Below, piece by piece: positions 9,019-20,183 of a stretch of DNA of 64,000 nucleotides. Made by a program: the position numbers and the translations under genes. The notes under the pieces were generated by a model, which saw only the letters and a list, made by a program, of their open reading frames with translations, was not told the DNA's origin and searched no databases. Positions within the stretch are counted from its first letter, which is position 1, and every line of letters begins with the position of its first letter. Source of the DNA: Batkoa obscura (taxonomy: Eukaryota > Entomophthoromycota > Entomophthoromycetes > Entomophthorales > Batkoaceae); assembly GCA_030770535.1 (NCBI GenBank), contig JASVEC010000003.1, positions 248,001 through 312,000 of the forward strand, read 5' to 3'.

Positions 9019-9900
9019 TTATAGAAAGTCTTCCGTACAATAGGCGCAAGGTTCACCAGTCGATTCAACCCATTGGCAATGAAACCTCAAATTATTACTC
9101 GTATTCGATAGAATTTTTAAATTATTGGCCTCAAGAAAAGTGGCCCTTTCTTGTTTAACATATATACATGCTTGATTAACTAATTCATAAATCCTACTTT
9201 CGAATTCGTTATTTGTTCCTACTCCCTGCCATCCCTGTAAATTAGGGTATAAGCAGTATTCGCAACAGACTTGATCATTGGTACTATTGCAAGAATAGCC
9301 GTTTACATCCGAATCTTCTTTATTCTGACTACATTGCAACATCGAACATAATTTGCAGCATTGATTAGAGGCTCTTGGGTAATAAGAGTAGCAGTCTTCT
9401 TCGGTTAAATTTCTTAAATTTTTTAGAGTTATATTGATTTTATACTCTTGTTGAGAATCATCACCTGAATTCACAATATATAATAAACTTGGTTTTTCTA
9501 ATGTGATTACTAAACCAAGGCTCCACATATGTTCAGCTCTTACTTGAGAAATAGATAATTGCATATTTTCTTGATCTAATGGAGCATGAGGATGATAATG
9601 TTCAACATAAACGCCTGGAACGATTGAAGTTAACCAACCATCATAGTCATTTGGAGAATTAATGGGTAAATAAGTAACATTTTTGAGCTTTTCATTTTGG
9701 TTTAGAGGTGTTACTTTAAACTGATGTTCCATATCAATGCTGGAGTTTAATTTAAAGGCATCCAAAATTAAAACATGCAATTGGTTTAAAGTAAAGTTAG
9801 ATAAAACAGAAATACTTTTTTTGATATCGGAGTTCTCTAAAGTACATTCTAATTCCATAGTGATGGTTGAGTTGTTAAAATTGTCGTCTAAAGTCATCAT
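9019..9900 (-). CDS. pRiA4b ORF-3-like protein with C-terminal Cys motif (293 aa)
   Basis: Residues about 10-75 (TLNQLHVLILDAF, then HQF) and about 150-175 (VNSGDDSQQEYKINITL) recall the plasmid pRiA4b ORF-3 / IS1096 TnpR fold: a 'tLxxLHxxIxxaF...HxF' element followed by a 'GDxWxHxIxL'-like strand. This is family knowledge applied by eye, not a search result. The middle (about 183-218) has many Cys, including CCKLC and CCEYC pairs that could bind zinc. The C-terminus, C-x9-C-x2-C in WVESTGEPCAYCTEDFL, is nearly identical to that of 14268-15053 and marks a paralogous family. No signal peptide, so probably cytosolic or nuclear. Start: MM doublet; no intron needed. A TATAAATA box lies about 125 bp upstream. 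Function unknown. Confidence 0.8.
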   Translation of the reverse strand: MMTLDDNFNNSTITMELECTLENSDIKKSISVLSNFTLNQLHVLILDAFKLNSSIDMEHQFKVTPLNQNEKLKNVTYLPINSPNDYDGWLTSIVPGVYVEHYHPHAPLDQENMQLSISQVRAEHMWSLGLVITLEKPSLLYIVNSGDDSQQEYKINITLKNLRNLTEEDCYSYYPRASNQCCKLCSMLQCSQNKEDSDVNGYSCNSTNDQVCCEYCLYPNLQGWQGVGTNNEFESRIYELVNQACIYVKQERATFLEANNLKILSNTSNNLRFHCQWVESTGEPCAYCTEDFL

Positions 9901-10023
9901 GTATATTTTGTAAATTTAAGATTAATTTAATGTTAGTTTTAAACCGGTAAAACTCTAGTAGATTTGAATTTGATATGCTTTTAAATAGAAGGATTAATTT
10001 TAAATTAGAAAGAGTATTTTGCC

Positions 10024-10033
10024 TCTATTTATA
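10024..10033 (-). promoter_or_regulatory. TATA box upstream of the 9019-9900 gene
   Basis: Minus-strand ATATAAATAG about 125 bp before the ATG. It is farther away than in neighbouring genes, so the leader would be longer. Confidence 0.4.
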
Positions 10034-11949
10034 TTTAATCGAAATGGTGGACTAAAGGTTAATTTAAAAAATTACTACACCGTTTTAAGCTTAACTTTGT
10101 GGAGAGAAAGACATGTAAGTTGATATCTATCAATAAAGCATTAATTAAGAAGGCTTAGGAATTCCCAAAAAAGGTTAGTTAAGTTTTATTTCAACGTTAA
10201 AAATTGAAATAGAGAAACAAAAACCTAATCAGCATAAACTAAATCAAATGATTCTCCATTAATACCCCGTTGGTTATAAATTTGTAACTTTATTCTCCCT
10301 TTATATATCACTAGAATAACAGATATGATCTTTTCAGTATAGTCTTTATTATAGATAGGGGTATTTCAAACTAGTTTAGATTGGTGAAACTTTAGTCCCA
10401 GAAGTTTTAATATCTGATAGCTAAGTAATTTATATGATTTAAAATATAAAGCCGCAGACAGTCATTGATCCTAGATACTATTCTCTAACTTAATAAAGGT
10501 ACATTTGGATTAATTTATTATGTTTAGTTGTGTAGAATCATGACATTAATTTACTATTTCTTTTTATGAGTCTAATAACTATTAGTATACAACTACTTCT
10601 TCACCCTTACATTCTATTGTGTCTAATGAAATTCAAACTACTTTTTCACACTCTATTATATTAACATATCTAGACACATAGTGTTTCAGATAAATATCTT
10701 TTACGCCTAGATCGTGGGGCTTTTTGTTTATTTAGTGTTTTAGTCTCGCCTTTTTTTTGCAAAATTTTATAGGGAGAAATTTAGCTAAATACGTTTATAT
10801 TTTATTTTGAAAATTATGCTGTATTCATAATGTTCATGTCTTCATCCATAAAAATTAAAAATGTGGTCTCTATTTTAGGGGTAGATATTTTGAACAAAAA
10901 ACTCACACTGTAAATTTATATTTAATTAATTAATTAAATTGTAGCTACTATTTGTGAAGTAACTTTTCTAAGGTAGAGTGTTTGTATTAGGGCTTACAGT
11001 GTTAAAATATATTGTGCTAAAATATCCCTTCAAGAACAGTATTATTAAACTAACAGTAGTATTGTATGAAGTAATTTCTAAAGTAATCCAACATTTTTGA
11101 TTCAATAAAAAGTAGGCGGTTGATTATAATAATTATTATTTTATTTTTTCTTTAATCAAAGATTGTTTTACATTCAATAATCTTCATGTTGCAATTTATC
11201 ATCCTTACCAGATTCTTTGTCGAAAAATCTTAGATTAAATTAGTTTAAGCTGTATAAGTTTAAATGTACAAGCTCTGTTCATTTGTGAATAGAATAATTT
11301 TTTAGCATCAAGCAGTAAATCAGCGCAATAGTATGGGTTCTTAGTTATAAAACATATCGGTACACAGGACATGTCTGAACTTAAACATTTAAATCAAATA
11401 TTTTATAATTTTATCTAAATTAATCGATATTCTATACTACATCAAATGCCTGAAGCGATACTACTGATGTATTTTAAATATTTTTTCTTACATAATTTAA
11501 AATTCCGTAAGTTGAATGTTATGTAATTAGTAAAGCCTTAATCGCATATCAAGATTTACTTTATTTAGCCATCAAGTCGTATAAGAAAAGTCATCTTTAA
11601 ATTATGTTAGCAATGAGGATTGATGAGCACTAGAACCCAAATATAGTAACATATCCGAAAACTTACAGAAATATTTATTGTGCTATATTTTTAATTTAAG
11701 TAGTTATATTGAGGCTCAAGTTGGGGTTTTAGCTTTTAGTTAATAGCAATTATATCATTAGACCATCTAATCACCTTATTTACATAACTAAAAAGGTGAA
11801 AAGGCTAAATGAATATATGAGTTCAGAATAACTTTATAATTAGATGCTAAAATACAGGCTTCCTAGCTCTGCTCGGCTGTCTTAAAAAAAACTGAGTAAA
11901 CTGAAAATTTTTTAATAACAATTTAATTTGAAATCCTACAAAAAATAAA
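10034..11949. other. Intergenic, nothing recognised
   Basis: AT-rich, no supportable gene, RNA or full repeat. Confidence 0.5.
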
Positions 11950-12053
11950 ATATGGGGGTGTTTTTTTTGGCTTCATTGTTTCCATTTTTCAAGCGCTATT
12001 TCAGCAGAAAGATTGTTAGTAAAATTCTTAAACAAAAAAATACATCTCCATAT
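11950..12053 (+). mobile_element. GGGG-ended MITE, copy 8
   Basis: Well-conserved copy with a few bases missing from the left arm; ATAT on both sides. Confidence 0.9.
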
Positions 12054-12888
12054 CAAAACAAGAATTATTAAGACTTTAACTATAATTACATAGTTTCCGT
12101 TGTAACTTTATTTTTTTTACTTTTAAACTTGTCAAGAAAATTTTACTTCAGCCTACTCTCTTTTTTGAGACAGCTAAGTAGGCTTGAAAAACCTGTAATA
12201 GGCTGTTTTTTGTCATGTTTCCAAAACCGCTAATCTCAGGCCATTTTTTTAAATAAAAGCAAATTAGCTTTGTGACAGTAAGTTCGATTTAAAAAGGTAA
12301 AAATATATATTTGTGTATTTTTACGTATGTTAAGGTAACTTGTGGAGTGGCTGACTGTTTATTTTGAATAAAATTTTGGATATAAATTTTGCTAAAGGTT
12401 AAGGATTAGGCTTCTAAAAAAAGCAAACAGATAATAGTAGCTGAAGAAGTTCGAAAGAAATTGCATATTTGAATTTTAACAGCTGTATATTGGAATTTAC
12501 TCTATAAGGCTTATTTTTATTATTTAAAATCTGGTGTATATCCTTTTAAAAAGCTATATAACTGTCACATGCAATAAAGCTTAAATTTCTAAAGCGTGTA
12601 GACCTTTCGATAGCAACGTTTAAAGAAACTCATGTTATTCAAAACAGTAATCTATACTGAATAATGGTATTTTAATATCACTTGTAATTTTTTTCATAAA
12701 GCCATATTTTTGAGACTGGTAGCTCCTTTTATTATATAATTATATACCTAATAAAAATAGATTCAAGGATACTTTATTAATGTATCTCGAATTCCAATTT
12801 AATATTGTGTTTATCAATATTTTTTGTAAAACCAATGGCTTTTAAAAATAATTGCCCCCAATTTGATTTGTAGCTCATCATAACTAAT
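12054..12888. other. Intergenic with a small hairpin
   Basis: No gene seen. AGCCTACT at about 12151 and AGTAGGCT at about 12176 could form a hairpin in a slightly GC-richer patch. I cannot assign it to an RNA family. Confidence 0.4.
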
Positions 12889-12995
12889 ATATGGGGGTGT
12901 TTTTTATGGTTTTATCACTTTTCTCATTTTTTAAGCGCTACTTGAACAGAAAGGTTGTTATTAAAATTTTTAAACAGAAAAAGACATCCCCATAT
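12889..12995 (+). mobile_element. GGGG-ended MITE, copy 9
   Basis: Full-length copy flanked by ATAT on both sides, moderately diverged in the core. Confidence 0.88.
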
Positions 12996-13302
12996 ATAAG
13001 TTAACTTAGACTACCTATTCTAGATTTCGTAAGCTATTGAATTATCCTTATAGTTTAGAACTTAAAATCTTTGCTCATAATAAAGCTGCACTTTGAAATT
13101 TACAAAATTGTTAACTGCCTTTGGACTTTTTAAACAGTTATTTCATTGCTTTCATTCATACCTTTGAGATCAACTTTTATTTTTATAATTACAGATCTGT
13201 GATCTTTTAGTGAGATTTCTGGGTACATTACACTTTCAAGTTTTTAAAAAAATAGATAAAGATCACTCTAAACCCCAACTGTATTTAAAAAAGGGTGAAA
13301 TA

Positions 13303-13409
13303 ATATGGGGATGTTTTTTTTGGCTTCATCAATTTTTCCATTTTTTAAGCGTTATTTGAGCGGAAAAATTGTTAGTAAAATTCTTAAACAAAAAAATACA
13401 TCCCTATAT
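13303..13409 (+). mobile_element. GGGG-ended MITE, copy 10
   Basis: Full-length, well-conserved copy flanked by ATAT on both sides. Confidence 0.9.
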
Positions 13410-14267
13410 AGTTTAAATATGACTATTTAGTATTACAGCTTAGCTACAATTCATAAGAATTGTATTGAGTATGATGGTTATTATGCCAAATTATAATAAC
13501 AATATATAAACCAAATATATAGACTAAGTGTTATGTTTTTTAAATACATATCGTTTAATGTTATATTTATAAACTGTTTAATTACTTTCCAGGTTTACCC
13601 AGATTAGTTATTAAAGTAATATGACTAATATTGATAAAATTTAACAAAAAAGGTATGTTGAAAAAATATAAAAATATTACGAAAATTATGTAACTTTACT
13701 TTACTTCCCCATACCATTTTCATTATTTATACCACACATTTTAATTAAGATTAAGATAAATTATCTAACTAATTATATTCAGGATTCTTGTTACTTAATT
13801 TTCAAAAGAAATGTATCTTTATGGTATCCCAATTTGATTTCCTATTATAATATATGTATCCCGTATATAACATATATAAGAAGTATTTAAAAAATAACAA
13901 TATTTGAAAATATAAAAAAGTCTCCCGTTTAATAAGCTAGCTTAGATTTGCTAAATTATAGCTAATTTAATTGCCATTTTATAAAATTCGATTTATTTTA
14001 AGATCTAAAAAATTCCAATATATTTAAAAACATTTTGTTGTGTGGATAGGAAAGAATGTTAGCTAGATTAAATATAAATGGTAGCTATTTTAACTACCCA
14101 AAAATAAAAATAAACGAATAGATAAAACATTTGAAGTTTACATTTTTAGCTAATCAATTTTTAATTAGTTATAAATAATGTAAATAACCTCTTCGTAAAA
14201 TTTTAAGTAGGTGTATTTATAATTCATCTCTTGTAATAATTTCTTGATATCTTTACATTTCATCAAA
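13410..14267. other. Intergenic, nothing recognised
   Basis: AT-rich region 5' of the second pRiA4b ORF-3-like gene. No gene seen. A weak TATA-like atttataa lies about 50 bp before its ATG. Confidence 0.45.
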
Positions 14268-15053
14268 ATGGTCTATAATTATTTTGAAAGCGCTCATGTA
14301 CCCTACATCATGTCCCTTTTGTGTATCTCAAACACTGGCGATACTGCTACTGTGAAGTTACTCTCTGAGTCAACGTTACATTTACTTCACTTGAAATTGA
14401 CAAGTATTTTTAACTTAGAGCGTGGAGATGACCATTCTTTCACATCACTGGATAGAAATGATAAATTAAATATTATTTATAAAGATTTAATCTCCCCAGA
14501 GCATTACGACGGCTATTTATTAAAAATAACAAATGGCATATTCTATGAGTTTGAACATCCTCATTGTACTTTTATAAATCAACCAACTTTTGATAATAAA
14601 ATAACTCAACTTAGGGAGGAAAGCAACTGGACACTCATTAGTTTGCTGTCTGGGGAAGGATTAGAATTAAGGCATAACTCCAAAAATAATTCTATTAATA
14701 TAAAGCTCCAATGTATCAGAAGGATCCAACCTGATGATAATCTTGATTTGTCTTTATTCGAGCGACAATATATAGGTATATACAGTGAAAGTAGACAAAA
14801 ATCAAGCACTGATAATTTGAACCATTCATCATGTAATTTGGACAACTATGATGGATTAAATAGTTATCTAATAGCTCCTAATTTCAATCAAATTGATGAA
14901 AGTTATATTACCAAATTAACATTTATTGCGCACGAGATGATAGAAAATGAAAAATTTCGCTTTAAACAAACTAAAAAAAACACCAACTTTGATTGTACTT
15001 GGGTAGAGTCGACTGGTGAAACGTGTGCATTTTGTACTGAAGGTTTCTTGTAG
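14268..15053 (+). CDS. pRiA4b ORF-3-like paralogue with C-terminal Cys motif (261 aa)
   Basis: Paralogue of 9019-9900. Residues about 28-70 (TLHLLHLKLTSIF, then HSF and LDRNDKL) match its N-terminal half. The following HYDGYLLKITNGIFYEFEHPH matches DYDGWLTSIVPGVYVEHYHPH of the paralogue position by position at the key D-G and H-P-H residues. The end, WVESTGETCAFCTEGFL, shares the C-x9-C-x2-C pattern. The Cys-rich middle of the other copy is absent. I take the first ATG of the frame (14268) as start, because upstream in-frame codons include no ATG. Single exon. It lies 209 bp before tRNAi-Met, transcribed in the same direction. The conserved ends and the low overall identity suggest an old, maintained family. 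Function unknown. Confidence 0.8.
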   Translation: MVYNYFESAHVPYIMSLLCISNTGDTATVKLLSESTLHLLHLKLTSIFNLERGDDHSFTSLDRNDKLNIIYKDLISPEHYDGYLLKITNGIFYEFEHPHCTFINQPTFDNKITQLREESNWTLISLLSGEGLELRHNSKNNSINIKLQCIRRIQPDDNLDLSLFERQYIGIYSESRQKSSTDNLNHSSCNLDNYDGLNSYLIAPNFNQIDESYITKLTFIAHEMIENEKFRFKQTKKNTNFDCTWVESTGETCAFCTEGFL

Positions 15054-15262
15054 TTTTTTCATTTTTATATTTCATAATTTTCATTTTTTCATAAAAAAGT
15101 ATTAGAGGAGCTATTCATCCAAATGTTTGTTAAATTAATAAAATAATTTTTTAAACTTTTAGCATGTTCATTATGTTTTAATTTAATATATTAAAAGTTA
15201 ACTAAATCAATGTTAATTTATTATAGTTTTTATTAAAAAAAACTATCTCAAATAAATATAAA

Positions 15263-15334
15263 AGCATCTTGGCGCAGAGGAAGCGCGCGGGGCTCATAAC
15301 CCCGAGGTCGAAGGATCGAAACCTTCAGATGCTA
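15263..15334 (+). tRNA. Initiator tRNA-Met (CAT)
   Basis: A cloverleaf can be drawn: acceptor AGCATCT/AGATGCT (7 bp, A1:U72 pair) with discriminator A. The anticodon stem is CGGGG/CCCCG with loop CTCATAA (anticodon CAT). The T stem is GAAGG/CCTTC with loop ATCGAAA. A1:U72, the G-C-rich anticodon stem and A54/A60 in place of T-psi-C are hallmarks of eukaryotic initiator tRNA. There is no intron. Internal A and B boxes are in place (TGGCGCAGAGG and GGATCGAAACC). Confidence 0.96.
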
Positions 15335-15341
15335 TTATATC

Positions 15342-15351
15342 TTTTATTTTT
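15342..15351 (+). terminator. RNA polymerase III terminator
   Basis: T runs (TTTT, A, TTTTT) start 8 bp after the tRNA 3' end, the usual Pol III stop. Confidence 0.75.
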
Positions 15352-15460
15352 GTGAACAGAGAGGGGGGTTAATTAAAAAAATTTAATAGTAGTGTTATTT
15401 TACTGAAAAAAGCTTAATAATAATAAAAACAAAAATGGCTACTAAGTTTATTTCTAAAGG

Positions 15461-15690
15461 TTAGCAATTATATGGACTGCCAATATCAATCCAACTACTA
15501 AAGGTACATTTACTATCTGTAAGGATGTCATAACAATCCCATTCTCCATTGTTCCAAGTCCAGCATCTTGGCAGCTATAACCGTCATAACAATAAACACC
15601 ACCATTGCCTTTGCTGCATCGCTCAGTGTTCGGATTGGGGCATAAGGATATCACAAACGGAAAGATGGAAATGATTGTTTTTTTATAAAA
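15461..15690 (-). pseudogene. Broken copy of the 8-Cys secreted peptide gene
   Basis: Clear DNA and protein similarity to the intact gene at 19889-20131 over signal peptide, CPNPN...C repeat spacing, CYDGY and the Cys/Trp-rich second half. Relative to that gene it has about two breaks and does not read through. A TATAAATA-type box at 15748-15757 survives, at a position similar to that of the intact copy. Probably a relict of local duplication. Confidence 0.8.
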
Positions 15691-15928
15691 TCAATCTAAA
15701 TAAATAAGATAATTCATTGGTCAATCAAGCAATACTTTATCTTTCAAGTATTTATATACATTACTGGTGCTAAACTATTTTAACTTAATTACCTTAAATT
15801 TCATAATAGCCTAAAATAAATGCGATAAAAAGGCAATATTTATAAATTAGTTTTATTTTAAAGCAATTCAGTTTGTATATAAAATTAAAATTTTAATTGT
15901 ATATTGTTGATTTTATTTAACAATAATT

Positions 15929-16092
15929 TACAGTTATTGCAACTTTCTTGCGACTTGATTAACTACTCATTTAAGAAAAAAAATTCTATTAAAACTAAGC
16001 TAAAACACAATCATATTAAAAAAATTAGTCATATAATTGATTTGATCATAATTGTTGTTAAAAAAAGTCTCAAGAGAGTTACAATAGCTATA
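15929..16092. mobile_element. Second MITE family (CAG ends, TA target site), copy 2
   Basis: Same ends as 6027-6197: left TA-CAGTTATTGCAACTTTCTTG, and a right end that reverses to a matching sequence ending in TA. About 160 bp with a diverged interior. Apparent reading frames inside are by-products of low complexity. Confidence 0.65.
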
Positions 16093-16299
16093 AACGGCAA
16101 ATTAAATCCAAGGTTAAGATTTATAGTTGGGTGAAATGTAAATAGCCAAAAATTAAGTTGCAATAAAATAAAGTTACAAAATTGCCATTTTCAAGGGGGC
16201 AATTTTTAATTGTGGTAATTTTATTATAGCTTTAATGAAATATGTTACAGCCTGTTAAAGCTCAAATATTTAGTTTCTCACAAAATCTCTTCGGTTACC

Positions 16300-16403
16300 A
16301 TTTGGGAGTGTTTTTTGGTTTCATAACCTTTTCCATCTTTTAAGCGCTACTAAGTGGAAAAATTGTTAGTAAAATTCTTAAACAAAAAAATACATCCGCA
16401 TAT
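16300..16403 (+). mobile_element. GGGG-ended MITE, copy 11
   Basis: Full-length copy. Left flank ATTT and right flank ATAT do not match, so one side has mutated or recombined. Confidence 0.85.
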
Positions 16404-16440
16404 GGTACTTTCAGAGTCAATATCCCTTTCTTGATAGTGA

Positions 16441-16493
16441 TTGGCCTACTTTTTTTAAAACGATCTTATAAACATTTTTTACAAATAGCTGTA
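16441..16493. mobile_element. Remnant of the CAG-ended MITE family
   Basis: The interior (cctac then a T run, then aaacg) and the right end (agctgta) resemble the right half of 6027-6197; the left end is missing. Confidence 0.4.
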
Positions 16494-17557
16494 AAAGTGA
16501 TTCAAAAATATTTTAAGGAACTAACTTGTAGTATATAAAAGGTGTAGCTTATATATGCTCTGTATGTACTATATAGCTTAATACTACTTACAAAAGGTTT
16601 TGTTTAGCATTTTACTCTTTTATTGGATACTAAAGAACTAGCTTTTTGAGCTATGTTTATTTTAGGCTTTAACTCAATTCTTTGTTTTTGAATTTTGTTT
16701 CTTGAACTTATAAAATTCACAATTTGCTTCAATAAAGTAGATAAGAAAAACTCATATCATTCCTTATTAGCTAATACATCCATGTTATAAAGACACTTCA
16801 AATAAAAACATCTTGGTTTAAATTTTATTTGAACAGTGAGGCTTATTGAAAACTACTTTATATCGATTTTTATATTCTTATCAGCAATAAGGCTACTTTT
16901 CTAAAAATCGTTATATTACTATCTTTTTATGTTTTAAATAATACCTTATAAAAGTTAATTTTTTGCTTGTTTAAGAAACATATGTCAACAGAAACAAAGA
17001 TAATTAAGTGCTGAGAACAATATATCAATAGTTTATTAAAATTAGTTATAGTTTATTTGTAATCACATTTGCTTTAAAAATGGTTTTTATTTATATTGAT
17101 CTTATAATTCAAACATAATCTATTAAAAATTTTAGTATAGCTAGTAACATAGTGCTATCTGCATAAATATTTGTTAATAATTTAAGTTTAAATGTTTCAA
17201 ATTGATAATAAAAAATAGCTTAAGGGGTTTCAATCATAAAGCAGCAAGTTTATTGCATTATAAGTGTATTTTATTAATCAAATGAAACACTTATTCTATA
17301 AATATATCATAATCTTAGTGATAATAAAACTAGCAATATATATTGCCTACACCTTTTAAACCAACTACATTGTCCTTCAAATTAGAATATTAATTTCAAT
17401 TTAGATTGTTATTTTGATTTTTATTAACTTCAAATAATCTAGATTAAATAAGGTAAAGTAGAAAAATAGGGTTAATTAAGGTGAAGCGGTGTAGTAAAAA
17501 AAATGAAAATAAAACTATAAATAAGGATAAAATGATTACGGGTTAAAAAAATTTCAA
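16494..17557. other. Intergenic, upstream of the P450 gene
   Basis: AT-rich, no supportable gene. It holds the P450 promoter, but I see no confident core element. Confidence 0.5.
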
Positions 17558-19527
17558 ATGTTAAATATGTATACCATTATAAATTATCTAGCGGCAGTTA
17601 CTTTATCTTTTTGGATTTATAAGGTGTGTTAGTTAGTAAATAAATCTAAGGATTAAATAACATATAGGTTATCAATGCCATCTTTTTTCATCCATTGAAA
17701 AATGTTCCAGGACCTTTAATTTATCAGTTCTTTCCGCTTATTTTTATGGTAGATAGAATCACCGGAGACTACCATATTACCTCCTTGAAACTACATAAAA
17801 AATATGGTAAGGCAGTAAGAACAGGTAATTTTTATACCGATTTAATAAAAAATAGCAATTGATAGTCGTATCTAATTTTTAGGCTGGGATTCAGTATCAT
17901 TTTCATCAAAAGAGGCAACTAAGATTATTTATTCTACTTATACCTTTAGAAAAAGTATAGTTTATGAAGGCTTTCATGTTTCTGGCGAAACTACTTTAGT
18001 AACTAGGTATTCTATTATTATCATTTACTCACAATTAGCTAAGTTATTCTATAGGGATCGCGACTTTCATAGAAAAAGAGTAAAAAAAACAATTAATTAT
18101 AGAATGAGTATTTATCTCTCTATGTGTTTATTAGAAAAGAATCGTTGGTCCAAGTTATTCTGAGAGTTCTATAGCTTCTTTAGAAGCTTTATTTAATGAA
18201 AAAGGGGTACAAAAACTTATTGAAAAGATTAAAGAGTACAGTTCACCAAACCAGAGCACCGATTTGGAAGTTGTCTTTCATTGTTTAACTCTGGTATGAT
18301 TTAATGTTATTTTTAATGTCACGAAACAAGTTAAAGTTTAATTCATAGGATATCATTGGTGAATTAGCTTTTGGTAGATCCTTTGATATGATTAATAACG
18401 GTTTTCATCCGGTTTTAGGTTGGATTAAAGATTACTTGTTTTATTCGGCATTGGTAATTACGCATTGTATAAATATAGCAAGAGTATACTTAAAATTTTA
18501 GAGAGGCTCATTAACATTCTTGCGATCTTATGTTGATTCGGGTACCAAACATTTATACAAAGTAAGTATCAATATAAAAGTAGCTCTATAATGTAACTAA
18601 AGCAAAAATAGTTTGCCTATGAATCAATTGATAGTGCCAAAACACATAAGAACCGTAATACTATTTTAGAGTCCTTTTTAAACGCTGTAGATCCAGAAAC
18701 TGGGGTCAAGTTGACAAGCAAAGAAGTAGCCGAAGAAAGCATGCTCCAAATGTAACTTTTATAAGTAATTTATTCGAATTTCATTAAATTTTAAAGATTC
18801 GCTGGCACTGATACTACTGCAAACGCCTTAATATGGTAAGAGGACAATATTAAAATGAACTATGACTAACACTTTTTTTAGGACATTTTATTTGTTGTTA
18901 AAGAACCCTGCTAAATACAATAAATTAAATGAAGAGATTTTAAAAGTATTTCCAGATAAGAATACCATCACCTATAAAGATTGCAAGAAAAAATGCCAAT
19001 ATTTGAATGCTGCAATCAACGAAAGTATGCGTATTTTTCCTTCAGTTGCAGGTACCTTAACAAGAGATACACCAAAAGGTGGAAAAATCATTGAAGGACA
19101 CTTTATCCCAGAAGGAGTAAATAAATTACCAAGACTTGACTTTAAAATCTAAAAAAAAATTATAGACAATAGTAGGAACTAGCACATATGCAATGCATAA
19201 CTTGGAAGAGCATTTTGAAAACCCAGATCTTTACTTACCTGAAAGATGGTTAAATGCAAAAGATGATTTTAAAGAAAACTTTATCCCTTTTTCAATCGGC
19301 CCAAGAGCTTGCCTAGGCAGAACGTAATTTAATTTAGTATTTGCCATTTCATAACTTAAATGTTATTTAGTTTAGCTATGATGATACTGACTTTGACTAC
19401 TGCGTCATTAGTACGTAATTTTGAGTTTAGTTTAATTGATGAAAAATTAGTTTTAGGCTCAAGCTATCATATAGTATTAAAGCCTTGCAATGGCAAATTA
19501 TTGGTATGCTCTAAAATCAGAGAATAA
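17558..19527 (+). CDS. Cytochrome P450 (12 exons, 474 aa)
   Basis: Haem-thiolate monooxygenase; substrate not predictable. Reconstructed exons: 17558-17623, 17668-17824, 17883-18006, 18055-18079, 18135-18293, 18349-18453, 18502-18561, 18612-18751, 18797-18835, 18882-19116, 19166-19323, 19371-19527. All introns are GT-AG, 44-58 bp, and the sum stays in frame. Marks: N-terminal membrane anchor (MLNMYTIINYLAAVTLSFW) and Pro hinge (NVPGP), so probably ER-bound; I-helix AGTDTT (about 281-286); K-helix ExxR in NESMRIF (about 339); PERW; and the haem loop FSIGPRACLGR with the Cys ligand near 419. All diagnostic residues are present, so it appears functional. It stands alone, with no obvious biosynthetic cluster around it. 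Exon 4 is only 25 nt. Boundaries were set by frame and splice signals. Confidence 0.93.
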
Positions 19528-19888
19528 ATATTATTAAGGCATATAATGCTGTATAGTATTGTTTATTGTTTTTAAAGTGATTTGTTAGTTTGAAGTACTT
19601 ATCCTGAGACTTTAAAGTCCTTCATCTAATCAAATTAAGCCTTTTAGGAAACATAACACAAAAGCGTCTAAAATGTGAATAAATTCAAAAAGCATAGTTT
19701 TAGTCTATTTTTGATTGTTTTAAAACAATTTAAAATTTTAAAATGTCAAAGGAAACTACGCTTATGTTAAAAATAATTAACTTAGTTTGAAGTATAATTG
19801 TGTAAATGTTTCGCAAATATTTTATTTTAAAATGAAAGATATAACAAAGAGATACATTCTTATAAGTTATTTATTCATAAATAAAAAG

Positions 19889-20131
19889 TTAACAGTTGTT
19901 TGGGTTATAAATATCGATCCAACTACTAAAGGTACATTTGCCGTTTGAGAGGATGTCATAGCAATCCCATTTTCCATTGCTCCAAGTCCAGCACCTTGGA
20001 CAGTTATAGCCATCGTAGCAAAGGTTTCCGCTATTTCCTCTATCACATTGCTCATTATTTGGATTTGGACAACGTGATACTACAAAGGGAAGGATAAAAG
20101 ATAAAGTAACGATTGATTGAGTGAATTTCAT
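19889..20131 (-). CDS. Small secreted 8-Cys peptide (80 aa)
   Basis: No named family recognised. Signal peptide about 1-19 (MKFTQSIVTLSFILPFVVS), then a mature peptide of about 60 residues with eight Cys (C-x7-C, then NLC, YNC, PRC, WDC, GKC and a C-terminal NNC), which would give four disulfides, plus several Trp and Asn/Gly. Single exon; a TATAAATA box lies about 43 bp upstream of the ATG. It is intact, unlike its relative at 15461-15690. The alternative overlapping frame on the same strand is not chosen because it lacks a signal peptide and destroys the Cys pattern. A defence, antimicrobial or effector role is typical of such peptides but is inference only. It lies 361 bp after the P450 gene, convergent with it. 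Confidence 0.82.
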   Translation of the reverse strand: MKFTQSIVTLSFILPFVVSRCPNPNNEQCDRGNSGNLCYDGYNCPRCWTWSNGKWDCYDILSNGKCTFSSWIDIYNPNNC

Positions 20132-20173
20132 ATTTAACTTGATTTTAATAAAATATATACGATTATCTCCACA

Positions 20174-20183
20174 GTATTTATAC
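20174..20183 (-). promoter_or_regulatory. TATA box of the 8-Cys peptide gene
   Basis: Minus-strand GTATAAATAC ending 43 bp before the ATG at 20131. The broken relative keeps a similar box at 15748-15757. Confidence 0.6.

Noticed and set aside
12151-12187. Hairpin considered as a structured non-coding RNA
   Set aside because: Short arms, no recognised motif or Pol III signals; insufficient support.
15904-16134. 76-codon frame considered as a gene
   Set aside because: It lies within a CAG-ended MITE and is Lys/Ile-rich low-complexity sequence.
19867-20055. Overlapping minus-strand frame in the 8-Cys peptide gene
   Set aside because: It lacks a signal peptide and the Cys pattern; the other frame is the coding one.
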